Shown: piece by piece, positions 23,346-33,473 of the stretch | How the letters are laid out: every line of letters begins with the position of its first letter | Numbering within the stretch: the first letter of the stretch is position 1 | Assembly: GCA_951217055.1 (NCBI GenBank) | Contig: OX578279.1 | Location: 74,517,131-74,581,130, forward strand | Direction of reading: 5' to 3' | DNA: 64,000 nt | From: Gerris lacustris | Lineage: Eukaryota; Arthropoda; Insecta; Hemiptera; Gerridae | Notes under the pieces: model-generated | The model's database searches: none | Told to the model about the DNA's origin: nothing | The model's input: the letters and a program-made list of their open reading frames with translations, nothing else | Program-made: the position numbers and the translations under genes

Positions 23346-23818
23346 ATTTGTTTTCAAAATCTCGTAACGGTGACGTCACGAGTAAAACCTTCTTTCTTGT
23401 TACCTAAAATGTCCGCGAATTTTTACATTTTATTTACAAGTTATTAAAAGTTTTTACAGGTTCTTTATAGTATTAACTTTTGTTTAAAAACGTATTTGCA
23501 GTTTAAAAAAAAAGAAACGGAAGCTCAAGAAAGCTTAAAAGCTTCAAGAACTTAACAAGTGGATAAGAGTAAAATAACCTGATATCTCGATCCCCTCCAC
23601 GACCTGTTCATACGAGCGTTTTGAATTTCGATCCCCCGTTCCGATCACGTATTTTTGGTGGAGCGGATCTAACCCGATACGATCCGTCGATCTCCGTTCG
23701 TACAGCGTTTTGAACTAGCGGATCGTTTTCAAAACCGTTTCCAAAACGATGTGTGAACGTAGTAATAGTGAGGGTACTATGACTTTTTGCTCCCGTGGTA
23801 CGTACATGATATTATTTG
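23346..23818. other. Unassigned; GATC-rich segment at 23580-23770
   Basis: GCGTTTTGAA is repeated (near 23612 and 23703) with CGATCC/GGATCG pairs and ends in TTTCCAAAACGATGTG, giving partial self-complementarity. No coding sequence. Confidence 0.4.
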
Positions 23819-24130
23819 AAGTTCACGTTTACGCGAGCGTTTCTCGTGAACGCTTGGACGGATAACGTTGTCCAACGAACTCGTCCTGGGCATTAGTAAA
23901 ATGAACATGTCTACCAAATTTCATCAAAATCGGTCGACATTTACTCAAGGTATCGTCACACGTTTCATAATTCGCGGACACACAGACCGACAGACAGACA
24001 GACAGACACGAGACCAAAAATGTTCCCTGATGCCTGAAACGGATTTCTGTCTTGGAATTTTTGAAATCGGAGACATAAAAGTTTTTCGTTCTCAAAAGTG
24101 AACACAATGCTTCCGTTACCTCGGAAGCAA
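23819..24130 (+). repeat. Chimeric repeat: E 5' part joined to A 3' part
   Basis: Opens like the E module of DKE (CACGTTTACGCGAGCG, GATAACGTTGTCCAACGAAC), passes the shared core CAAATTTCATCAAAATCGG, then continues as family A from the CAGA tract (23987-24008) to GCTTCCGTTACC. The join falls at the shared core. Confidence 0.7.
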
Positions 24131-24650
24131 AATAATGAAATAAATAAAAATTATAACATCTTATATTAAAAAAAAGCTAATAAAAATTAAAGGTGCGATT
24201 CGTGCAACAATTTTTTCTTTTTGAAGAACACTAAGTTGGCTAAACTGTTAATAAATCTTACTTTATTTATTTCATTATTTCTTAAAATAACGTCAGCTTA
24301 ACTTAAGCTAATGGGGTACTTTGCTCCCTAATTTTCACAACAAGGCATTAATGGGATCCAATCCTCCCTATAAACTAGGGTGGAATATTAATAATGTTTT
24401 CTCCCTTCAGGAGGAAAAAAAAATTAATGTTAGGCAAAAAGATGTTGATTTTTAAGGTCTGAAGTTGCCTTGAAAAGGCGAAATATTGCCAAATGAGAAG
24501 TTGACGTGTACATAGTTATGTACACCGATATTTGGTACTTATCAAGTGTACTTGTACACTTGATACTTGGTATTATGTATTACCGATGATTTTTCTGACT
24601 GCTAACTTTACAGGACTTTACACTACTTTGATTTTATAGTTAATATAAAA
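24131..24650. other. Unassigned AT-rich stretch
   Basis: Contains a local palindrome around 24537-24566 (TACTTATCAAGTGTACTTGT region). No gene. Confidence 0.4.
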
Positions 24651-25381
24651 GGTAGAAGGATAAGTCTCTACTTTGATATTACAGTTTTTAAAATAGGTTG
24701 GAGGATAAGTCTCAACTTTGATATTACAGTTTTTAAAATTGGTTGAAGGATAAGTCTCTACTTTGATATTACAGTTTTTAAAATTGGTAGAAGGATAAGT
24801 CTCTACTTTGATATTACAGTTTTTTACAATAGGTAGAAGGATAAGTCTCTACTTTGATATTACAGTTTTTAAAATTGGTAGAAGGATAAGTCTCTACTTT
24901 GATATTACAGTTTTTTACAATAGGTAGAAGGATAAGTCTCTACTTTGATATTACAGTTTTTAAAATTGGTAGAAGGATAAGTCTCTACTTTGATATTACA
25001 GTTTTTTACAATAGGTAGAAGGATAAGTCTCTACTTTGATATTACAGTTTTTAAAATATGTAAAAGGATAAGTCTCTACTTTGATATTACAGTTTTTTAC
25101 AATAGGTAGAAGAATAAGTCTCTACTTTGATATTACAGTTTTTACAATAGGTAGAAGAATAAGTCTCTACTTTGATATTACAGTTTTTACAATAGGTAGA
25201 AGAATAAGTCTCTACTTTGATATTACAGTTTTTACAATAGGTAGAAGAATAAGTCTCTACTTTGATATTACAGTTTTTACAATAGGTAGAAGAATAAGTC
25301 TCTACTTTGATATTAAAGTTTTTAAAATAGGTAGAAGGCTAAGTCTCTACTTTAATATTACAGTTTGTATAAAAGGAAAAG
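24651..25381 (+). repeat. 45/46-bp tandem array, about 16 copies, two-part structure
   Basis: Unit GGTAGAAGGATAAGTCTCTA + CTTTGATATTACAGTTTTTA + AAATT. Between about 24770 and 25080 two variants alternate (TAAAATTGGT, 45 bp; TTACAATAGGT, 46 bp), a dimeric higher-order unit of 91 bp. From 25095 to about 25310 the array is homogeneous 45-bp TACAATAGGT units with AGAATAAG. The frame 25081-25431 is a 15-residue repeat caused by the 45-bp period. Confidence 0.95.
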
Positions 25382-25624
25382 GAAAAGTCCCTTCACGTAA
25401 TATTATGTATTTATTATCAAAGCACCTTTGAATATTATAATATATATATTTTAAATATTATATTATATTTTTTATGTCAGACATTACAGATATAGCATCT
25501 AGTGCGATATCATTTGTAACCAATCAGACAGCAACTATCAGCTGAAACTAAAAAAAAAAAAAAATACAGACAAAAATCAGTTTTGTTTGTGGTAAATAAT
25601 AATATACTAATCGAGGTTAGAATG

Positions 25625-25628
<4 letters not shown>

Positions 25629-25711
<83 letters not shown>
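25629..25711. repeat. (TA)n microsatellite, retrotransposon target
   Basis: About 41 TA dinucleotides directly abutting the LTR at 25712. The tract continues beyond the other LTR (30203-30222), so the element split one microsatellite. Confidence 0.97.
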
Positions 25712-25714
<3 letters not shown>

Positions 25715-25901
25715 ATATTTAACTCATTAATTAATATCACTAATAATACATAAAGATTACAAATTACATTAGCAGGAACTCACATTATGTATATTGACAA
25801 TTATTCTAACCGTAGAACAAATCAAATCAAAACATTGACAGGATTGCCAGTAGCAACAACAAATAACCTAGAATAATAATATAAATAATAAATATACATC
25901 A
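25712..25901 (-). repeat. 3' LTR of the gypsy element
   Basis: 190 bp; in element orientation TGATGTATATTTATT...GTTAAATATACA. Identical to 30013-30202. The polypurine tract AAGGGGGGAGA lies just inside, and the pol stop codon TGA is the first three bases of this LTR. Confidence 0.95.
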
Positions 25902-28331
25902 ATTCTCCCCCCTTATTTTGTTTCTAATTATTTGATTGATGTGGCGTCGCCAGATCTGTCCGTTGTCCATCTGTAGCACGTACTGTACATCTCCTTCCTG
26001 TTTCAAGACTCTTCCAAATTCCCATCTTATGTTATTTTTGGAGTAACTTCTCGCCTGTATTCTCTCCCCCGCTTTAAGCTTTCTTCTTATTATAGTAGCA
26101 TTTTTTTTTATCACTTTAAACTTTCCATCATCGGTCATAAGGTCTAATCTTGTTCTAATAAGTCTACCGAACATTAATGAGTAGGCTGAGTGACTGGTTG
26201 CATTTGGTACCTTCCTGAGCTGTTGTAAAATCCTGCAAAGTTTTTCTTCTTTGTCCCCCGGCTCTCCTTCAGATGACTTCAAGGCTCGTTTTACAGTTTG
26301 TACAAATCGTTCAGCCTGACCATTAGATGCTGGATTGTATGGGGCTATCGTTTTGTGGGTGATCCCATTATTGTTTAAAAAAATTTCAAATTGTTGTGAC
26401 TTAAATTGAGGTCCATTATCTGAAACTAGTACATATGGAAGTCCAAAAGTAGTATAGAGATGTCTAAGCTGTTTAATGCACCAGGATGTCGTGGTCTGTT
26501 TAGTCGGTATCACTTCAAGCCATTTGCTAAATGCATCAACTATTATAAAATAATAAGTGTCCCGTATAGGTCCAGCGAAGTCAATGTGTATACGTTGCCA
26601 CGGTCCTGATGGTTCTTCCCAAGGATGAGGCTCTTCTTTGTTTGGTGAGTTTTGTTGAAGGCAGCAGGCTCTACATTCCTTAACCATTTCTTCAATATCT
26701 TTGTCAATCCCTTTCCAGTAGCACAAGCTTCTAGCTAAAAGTTTCATTTTGGTGATTCCTAAATGTCCTATGTGAAGTTCTTTTAAAATCTCTCTTTTAA
26801 GTTTTTCCGGTACAACAATTCTACATCCTCTAAAAATGCACCCATCCTGTAAAGTTAATTCATGATCCTTGTAACCTGAAGATTCTATAGTTGAGCCGGA
26901 TTGCAGTTTATCGTAAATCTGTCTAAGAGTCGGATCTGTCATTGTTTCCTGTTTTATTCTTAAGCGGGATATCGATAGAGAACTTAATTGGTTTAATTGA
27001 AATTTTTCATACTGATCTTTGTAATACTTCTTCGGTGTCTCATAAGGAAAACGTGACAAGTAGTCTGCGTTGCCGTGATTTTCACTCCTTCTATATTCTA
27101 TAGTATAATCAAATCCTGAGAGGAAGTGAGCGTAATGAAATAACCTAGTAGCTGTAATCGTGGGTAATGTTCTTGCCGGATCAAATATTGAAATCAACGG
27201 TTTATGGTCTGTTATAAGGATGAATTTCCGTCCATAGCAATATTGGAAGAACTTCTTCAGTCCCCAATATATTGCTACTGCCTCTTTATCTATTTGGCTA
27301 TATTTTCGTTCTGAGTCCGTTAGTGATCTTGAGGCAAACGCGATGGGTTTTTCTGAACCATTAGGGAATCTGTGAGAGATAACTGCACCAAGTCCAACGG
27401 GCGACGCATCCGTCGCTAAAACCAAGGTTAAATCTTCATTGAAATGAATAAGAGTTCTTTCACTTGTAATTTCATTCTTTACTTTCATAAAACTTTCTTC
27501 GCATGCTTTTGTCCAATTAAATTTCGCATCTTTCTTCAAAAGATTGTTCAGTGGTTTTAACATCGTAGCCAATGCAGGAACAAATTTGTTGTAATAGTTT
27601 GTCAGTCCTAAAAATGTTCGTAGTTCATTTTGATTAGTCGGTCTCGGAGTTTTCAGCAGTGCTTCCACTTTATCTTGAGATTTATGAAGTCCATCTTGGT
27701 CGATTACATGCCCTAGGTATGTTATGCTACTTTGAAAAAATTTACATTTATCTTTATTAAGTTTCAAGTTGTTCTCTTTTATTCTTTGAAAAACGGATCT
27801 TAATCGGTCTGTAGTTTCTTTAATTGTTTTCCCTTGTATGATTATATCGTCGAAAAAACTCTGGACCCCGTCTATTCCTTGAAGCATCTTATCCATAAAT
27901 TTATTCCACAGAGCTGGTGCAACTTTTACCCCAAACATTAAACGGTTTACTTTGTACAGTCCTTTATGAGTACTTAGTGTTTGTAGTAATGCACTTTCTT
28001 CGTCCATCTTCATGTTTAAATAAGCATTGCTGAGATCTAAAGTACAAAAATATTTTCCCCCGTTCATCTGAGCAAAAATATCTTCTATTCTTGGTATTGG
28101 ATAATTTTCATCAGCTACTTGTTTATTTAGGGTGGTTTTGAAGTCGGCACAAATACGAACACTGCCATTAGGTTTTAAAACCGGGACAATGGGAGTTCCC
28201 CATGCTGAATTATCTATTTTACTGATTATTCCCTCCTGTTCTAATCTCTGCAACTCATTTTCAACCTTCTTTTTAATCGAGAATGGAACCTTCCTTGCTT
28301 TCAAAAAAATCGGTTTACTATTGTCCTTCAA
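25899..28331 (-). CDS. pol: Retrotransposon pol: reverse transcriptase, RNase H, integrase
   Basis: 810 codons in the same frame as gag, directly after its TAA. The first codon after the stop is TTG, with no ATG, so expression would need readthrough or a sense base at that codon. Domains: RT at about 1-210, with catalytic Asp99 in TLDL and FFDD at 159-162 (Phe in place of the usual Tyr). RNase H at about 300-425, with Asp308, Glu350, Asp375 and Asp423. Integrase zinc finger His520, His523, Cys553, Cys556. Integrase core Asp584, Asp638, Glu674, a D-D(35)-E spacing. The C-terminal part includes an RRKLKAGERIQAR basic region. No other break is seen. The reading frame ends on the LTR's first bases. 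Confidence 0.97.
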   Translation of the reverse strand: MKDNSKPIFLKARKVPFSIKKKVENELQRLEQEGIISKIDNSAWGTPIVPVLKPNGSVRICADFKTTLNKQVADENYPIPRIEDIFAQMNGGKYFCTLDLSNAYLNMKMDEESALLQTLSTHKGLYKVNRLMFGVKVAPALWNKFMDKMLQGIDGVQSFFDDIIIQGKTIKETTDRLRSVFQRIKENNLKLNKDKCKFFQSSITYLGHVIDQDGLHKSQDKVEALLKTPRPTNQNELRTFLGLTNYYNKFVPALATMLKPLNNLLKKDAKFNWTKACEESFMKVKNEITSERTLIHFNEDLTLVLATDASPVGLGAVISHRFPNGSEKPIAFASRSLTDSERKYSQIDKEAVAIYWGLKKFFQYCYGRKFILITDHKPLISIFDPARTLPTITATRLFHYAHFLSGFDYTIEYRRSENHGNADYLSRFPYETPKKYYKDQYEKFQLNQLSSLSISRLRIKQETMTDPTLRQIYDKLQSGSTIESSGYKDHELTLQDGCIFRGCRIVVPEKLKREILKELHIGHLGITKMKLLARSLCYWKGIDKDIEEMVKECRACCLQQNSPNKEEPHPWEEPSGPWQRIHIDFAGPIRDTYYFIIVDAFSKWLEVIPTKQTTTSWCIKQLRHLYTTFGLPYVLVSDNGPQFKSQQFEIFLNNNGITHKTIAPYNPASNGQAERFVQTVKRALKSSEGEPGDKEEKLCRILQQLRKVPNATSHSAYSLMFGRLIRTRLDLMTDDGKFKVIKKNATIIRRKLKAGERIQARSYSKNNIRWEFGRVLKQEGDVQYVLQMDNGQIWRRHINQIIRNKIRGEN
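25902..25915 (-). other. Polypurine tract
   Basis: In element orientation AAGGGGGGAGAA immediately precedes the LTR. Role: plus-strand priming during reverse transcription. It overlaps the last pol codons. Confidence 0.85.
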
Positions 28332-28334
28332 TTA
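28332..28334 (-). other. In-frame TAA between protease and RT
   Basis: The codon series around it keeps frame on both sides. It lies in the short linker before the RT domain, not at the gag/protease border. The context (TTG-TAA-TTG) lacks a CARYYA-type readthrough signal. Most simply a nonsense mutation; recoding is the alternative. Confidence 0.8.
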
Positions 28335-29975
28335 CAAGTGACACTTGTAATTCGGTATTTCGCCAATTTTCTTTGTAAAAATGTCTTCAAATTCCTTTAG
28401 TAGATTATTCAAATCCGATTCACTATCTGTTTGTACCTTTTTAATATCAGCCCAATCTAATTTCGCTTCTCGAATCCACTCTCGTCCAAAAATAGCATCT
28501 ACGTTCTGGTCGATGACATATAATTTGGTGTAAAATTTATTTTGCTTATATTGCCAGCGCACAAACACTACCCCCTTTGGTCTTATCATCTCTCCCGTGT
28601 AGGTTCTCATGATCACCTCAGTTTTCTGTATCTTATTTTGTAATCCAAGTCTGGTACATTCCCCGTACGAAATTGAACTCAAAGCAGCGCCCGTATCTAT
28701 TTCCATAGTTATTGGTTTCCCTTCTATTTTTACATTTATTGTGAATTTTTCATTATTGTGACTTGATAGTTTTTTTATTTCATAAATTTCTCCCTCAGAT
28801 TCGGAGTCAGTGAAAACTTGGTTGATGTTTTGTCCGGTACTCTTCTTGATACAAACTTTGGATAAGTGTCCAGTTTTCTTACAGTATCCACAGTCCGTTG
28901 TTTTGAATCTGCATTTATTCGCCCGGTGCGAAGTATCCCCACAACGATAACATTTATCTTTCAATATATCAAATTTTTGATTAAATGGTTTTAGCAGTGT
29001 ATCACGGTTTTTCATTTGGGTTGAATTATTCTTTCCAATCTGAAAGATTTGATTGTCTGTTCGAGTGTCATTAATCGGATTAGTAATGTAAACATTTTCA
29101 TTTTTGGATAATTCAACAGCCTTAGCAGTTTCTAACAATTCACTAAAAGTAGGGGTGTTTTTGTCTTGTAAGAGTTTGGTTCTTATATCTGAGTCTCTTA
29201 ACCCTCTAATAAATTGTAGCCTCAGAAAAGTCTCAGCTATGGATTTCCCGCATGTACATTTAAAATCACAATTAGCTGAAAGCTTCTTTAATTCTGTAGA
29301 ATATTCAGATATAGATTCATGTAGACCTTGAATTTTACAAATAAATTTATGTTGCCGGGCCCATATGCTCGGTTGTGGGTCTAGATATTCTTTTAGAAGT
29401 TTAACTAGTTCATCATATTCTTTATCTAACGGGATATCTGGTGAACAGAGATCTCTTAATTTTTGGTGTATTTTTGGAGTCAGAGCATGTAGTAAAATTA
29501 AGACTTTAGTTTTAGGGTCATCTTTATTCTTTAACAACATAAATATTTCCAATCTTTGAATAAAGTTATTAAATGTTTCATCCTCCTGGTAAGGTATGAA
29601 GTTTAAATTTGATGTACTTGGTGTATTGATTGGAGTAGTGTACGTAGTTGCAGTTGTATTTAGTTGATCTGTTTTAATTATTATATCCTTTAAATCTTGT
29701 AGTTTGGTCTTAACCTGAATGTAAACATTTTCAACGTCCTGTTTATATTGTGCCACAATTTCTGTTTGATTTTCATCTGTGAGTATTTCTATATTGTTTT
29801 GTGCCGATTCAAATCTGTTCCATGTATTCTGTAAAGTATCTAATCTAATATTAATTTCATTTAGCGTAATCTGAGGATTTGAAGTTATTGTATTTAGTGT
29901 TCGTGTAATATGACTTTTGCAACATGATCTTATTCTTTTTAACTTACCTAATTCTTGTTCATCTTCTGTATCCAT
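28335..29975 (-). CDS. gag: Retrotransposon gag-protease polyprotein
   Basis: 547 codons from ATG at 29975, about 40 nt inside the 5' LTR end. Residues 1-120 are coiled-coil-like and charged. A retrotransposon gag capsid-like region covers about 125-300. Two CCHC zinc knuckles follow at 342-355 and 362-375, each C-x2-C-x4-H-x4-C, for RNA binding. An aspartic protease domain follows, with catalytic DTGA at 427-430 and a C-terminal IFGREW (495-500). The frame stops at TAA after NYKCHL, with pol following in the same frame. All expected motifs are intact. Confidence 0.96.
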
Positions 29976-30012
29976 AGTGTTCTATTCTTCTTTTCCCTCG
30001 TCGCCAACTTAT
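29976..30012 (-). other. Leader with candidate primer-binding site
   Basis: In element orientation the 5' LTR end AATATACA is followed by ATAAG and then TTGGCGACGAGGG. TGGCGAC is a plausible tRNA 3'-end complement (TGG start). The tRNA species is not assigned. The leader is very short. Confidence 0.6.
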
Positions 30013-30202
30013 TGTATATTTAACTCATTAATTAATATCACTAATAATACATAAAGATTACAAATTACATTAGCAGGAACTCACATTATGTATATTGACA
30101 ATTATTCTAACCGTAGAACAAATCAAATCAAAACATTGACAGGATTGCCAGTAGCAACAACAAATAACCTAGAATAATAATATAAATAATAAATATACAT
30201 CA
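30013..30202 (-). repeat. 5' LTR of the gypsy element
   Basis: 190 bp, identical by eye to 25712-25901. Any promoter would lie here; no convincing TATA or initiator could be picked out in such AT-rich DNA. Confidence 0.95.
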
Positions 30203-31049
30203 ATATATATATATATATATTCACACACACACACATATACATGTGTGTGTATTTGTTCAATGAATAATAAACTTTAAAAAAATTATTTTGTTCGATTAAA
30301 AATATCTCATTACAAAAAAAACAACGAAATTTTAATTATATTTACACTTAATAATTCTTGGGTTAGAAAGAAGGATAATTTTAGTTTATAATTATTATAA
30401 ATTGAGTTTAAACTAAATTTCAAGAGAAAACTTGATTTGTACAATGGAGATGTTTAACAGCTGTCAGCAAAGTTTCTGTCACTGACAGTAATAAACTTTG
30501 AGTACAATGGTTGCTTGTATGTCATAGACTACACTATCATGGCTTTCATATGTAGGTGCCTACTCGTGCAATTATATAAGTCATATACAGAACTCTAACT
30601 TACAGTCAAACTCAAACCCAGTCAACAAAGGAAATCAGAAAAATAATAATACAAGATAAAAAGAACTTTTATCTTCAATAGGGAGAAAAAGTTATGATTT
30701 TGAATTAGTTTAGAGGGACTAAAGTAAGTCTTTTCATCCCTGAACTCAAAAAATAGGGAGAAAAAGTAAAAGTAGGCGAAAAAGTAAAGTAGGCAAAAAA
30801 GTAAAGATTGCAACTTAATTATTTTATAAATAGTAGAAAATGCTTGGCTAATGTAATGAAGTTGTTGAAATCAGGTTTGCGACACTGCTTTTTCGACCAT
30901 GTTTATCTCTGTTTATAACCTGCATCTAAATAACCTTCTATTTGAGTTTAATTGCAATTCTTATTTGTTTTTAATATTGAATCTCTTATATCTGATATTA
31001 AAAGTGCTATTAATTATTGTTATTTATTAAAATAATAAATAAACAATTT
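30203..31049. other. Microsatellite remainder, then unassigned DNA
   Basis: (AT)n to 30222, then (CA)n and TGTGTGTG. After that AT-rich DNA including GGGAGAAAAAGT and AGGCRAAAAAGTAAAG duplications at 30680-30805. No gene. Confidence 0.5.
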
Positions 31050-31312
31050 GCAATGGACGAAAATGTGTATTTTCTTCCTACTGGATATAAAATATTGTAT
31101 GTACCTCGTGAGTAATGCGCCATTATTCCCCTCGCGATAGTTATCTCCCTCGGCTGCTCCTCGGGAATTAAAGTCTAATTCTCTCGGCTTCGCCTCGGGA
31201 TTTAGGGACCATGGTTCCTTCGGCTTCGCCTCAAAAACCAACTTTTTCTCTCAGGGAACAATGGCTTACTTTATTCCCTAGGTGCATAAATAACTATTTA
31301 TATACCACGTTT
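31050..31312 (+). repeat. Hairpin cassette HC5
   Basis: Framed by GATATAAAATATTGTATG plus TACCTCGTGAG and by CCCTAGGTGCATAAATAAC + TATTTATA. Interior: three related GC-rich motifs (CTCGGCTGCTCCTCGGG, CTCTCGGCTTCGCCTCGGG, CTTCGGCTTCGCCTC). These share frame and motif with 12248-12444. A minus-strand frame (31020-31241) reads these repeats and is not a gene. Confidence 0.6.
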
Positions 31313-32360
31313 TAAAATTTTCCTAGTGGATTTCCTTAGCTGTCACTGGTCGTGTTTGTTTACAATTGATTTTGAACTGACCACCCAAAGTTTTAAGAAA
31401 TTTAGTGATTTACTAAATTAATAATTGGACCAAGTGGATTTGATCAATGTGACTTGGAGCAAATTTACTTGGATCATGTAATCCAGGCTTAAATCTAATT
31501 ATTGATTATTCTATTGTTATCGGAAATACATAATCTGTGCAAGTTTCACCTTTATATTTAGTCGGGAAGTTAGTTAAAAATCGATTGCAAGATTTGTACT
31601 CGACATACAAGAAAGCAAGCTAATAAAAACGTAGTAAAAATAATATACGATATGCCGTTAAGTTACTATAGAAATAATCCCTATATTAAATTAACAATAA
31701 ACATAGCGATAAAATTAAGGAATTAATACATAAAATATACAATTTAAGCGTTAATTTTTAGCTAGATCCATTTAGCTATAATTTATTATAAGATCTTTGA
31801 AAATGATAGCGTTTTCCTAACATGTTATTTCTAAAATAAGTCAAGCTATAGGAAGACAATACATTTCTTAAACATTTCTCTGCTTTTCAATTTACCAGCG
31901 ATATTTACAGCTGAGTTTTAATAAATTCCTCGATGTATTTATTTCGATATAATGCAATCTCATTCTCTCCTACCTCAGAATCTTAAGTAACTTCGAACCC
32001 CTTAAAACCACTAAGCCGTTCTTGAGTTTCAACATAATATGTTTAATAATTAAATAAAGCTTGCAAAATATTGCAGATCATGTATAATAAATGTGTTTAA
32101 GAGTATGATTAAACACGTATTCCAAGAAAATCAATTTAATCTTATCACCCTGTTAAATAAGACGGTAGTGAACACGGATTTTGTACGTCATGAAGTATTT
32201 ATATTTCTTCTGAATTACGAGTACATATTGCAACAACAATATTTTGTCGTTGAAAAGTTTGTAAATTTTCTTGTAAATTACCTTCTTAATTAATATCGAA
32301 ATACTTCATGCTCCCGTTCCGTTCGAGGATGTATTATACTTCTCGTTTATTGCAAAAAAT
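31313..32360. other. Unassigned AT-rich stretch
   Basis: No gene or repeat recognised. The 66-residue frame at 32093-32293 has no domain signature. Confidence 0.4.
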
Positions 32361-33473
32361 AGACTGCCAATTGGTGTGGCACATAGCTTCCTCGCATCGT
32401 ATCACGTAATTAATTGATTTTATACTTTTAAAAGTCATTTTAAATCTGTCAAAATGGTTTGAATTATTTACATAAATTAAAAAGTACCAATTTAGCAAAG
32501 TTAAAGAGTGCAGATGGTTCAAATTAATCTGTGGCTATCTGTGGGCAACTTTCGATAAACTATAAAAGTTTCATACAAATCAGATAAGTACTTTTGAAGC
32601 TACTTGTGTAAATTAATGTATGTTTGTGCGCATATTAGTCCAGGAGATAGCGTGCAAAAAAGTGTTTGACTAACGTCAAGTCAATCTTTTAGCACCTTTT
32701 AAGAATATGTGGTCGGCTATGTTCTACGGGACATAGCTTGGCAATAGGCGTTTGAAAAAAACAAACCGGTGGAGAGCGGCCATATCTCACCAATTATGGT
32801 GGACAATGTGATTTTCATGATCCTGAGTACAGAATTAGTTAGTAGACCGAAAATCAAGTTGATGTTAGTTTGTCCCTTGACAGGTAACCACGTTGATTTT
32901 TAGTATATTTGAATAACTAACCTATCAAGTGTGAAAATAACATCGACTTGATTTTTGGTCTACTAACTAATTCTGTACTCAGGATCATGAAAATCACATT
33001 GTCCACCATATTTGGTGAGACATGGCCACTCCCCACCGGTTTGTTTTTTTCAAACGCCTATTGCCAAGCTATGTCCCGCAGACGAACTTAGCCGACCACA
33101 TATTCTTAAAAGGCGCTAAAAGATTGACTTGTTCACAAAATTCTAGCTTGATGTTAGTCAGACATTTTTTTGCACGCTATCTCCTGGACTATATGGAAGA
33201 AAAACAAATGAGCGCAGACGGTTGAAACTTATATGGGACCAATCGAGAGCTAATTATGACCTACTATCCAAATTTCATTAAAATAGGACGTGTACTTAAG
33301 ATATGTTGGTTCGCAAAAACTGAGCGACAGACAGACACGAAACCAAATATATTCCATGATGTCTGAAACGGATTTCTGTCTTGGAATTTTTGAAACCAGA
33401 GACCTAAAAATGTTTTGTTCTTCAGAACGATCCTTACCTTCGGTTACCTACGGTAAGCTCGGAAGCAATATTG
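32361..33473 (+). repeat. Family A repeat, full length, split by a foldback
   Basis: AGACTGCCAATTGGTGTGGC to AAGCTCGGAAGC. The copy reads continuously across 32632|33195 once the 32633-33194 insertion is removed: GTTTGTGCGCA then TATGGAAGAAAAAC, matching the intact copies. Confidence 0.9.
32633..33194. mobile_element. Foldback element with TAGTCC ends inside family A
   Basis: Element 32636-33191, 556 bp: TAGTCCAGGAGATAGCGTGC ... GCACGCTATCTCCTGGACTA. Almost its whole length is inverted repeat (arms about 250 bp, spacer around 32890-32925). The TSD is TAT at 32633-32635 and 33192-33194, confirmed by the uninterrupted family A copies. Same end sequence and TSD length as 940-1519. Confidence 0.92.

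Larger units (their letters stand above)
25712..30202 (-). mobile_element. Ty3/gypsy LTR retrotransposon, young, no env
   Basis: 4491 bp with 190-bp direct LTRs, gag-protease and pol frames on the minus strand and no envelope frame. ATAT flanks both LTRs, consistent with a 4-bp TSD, though uninformative inside (AT)n. The LTRs look identical base for base, indicating recent insertion. RT/RNaseH/IN order and motifs are Ty3/gypsy. The overall look of the pol recalls the Mag clade (K02A2.6-like annotated proteins); that placement is from memory. One in-frame TAA separates protease from RT. Confidence 0.97.

Noticed and set aside
25081..25431. 15-residue repeat protein
   Set aside because: Echo of a 45-bp tandem repeat; no start context or domain.
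25899..29975. Envelope gene making the gypsy element an errantivirus
   Set aside because: Pol ends at the LTR edge; there is no room or third frame for env.
31020..31241. 73-residue frame with PKEPWS/PKEL repeats
   Set aside because: Generated by the repeated CTCGGCTTCGCCTCGG motifs of a hairpin cassette.
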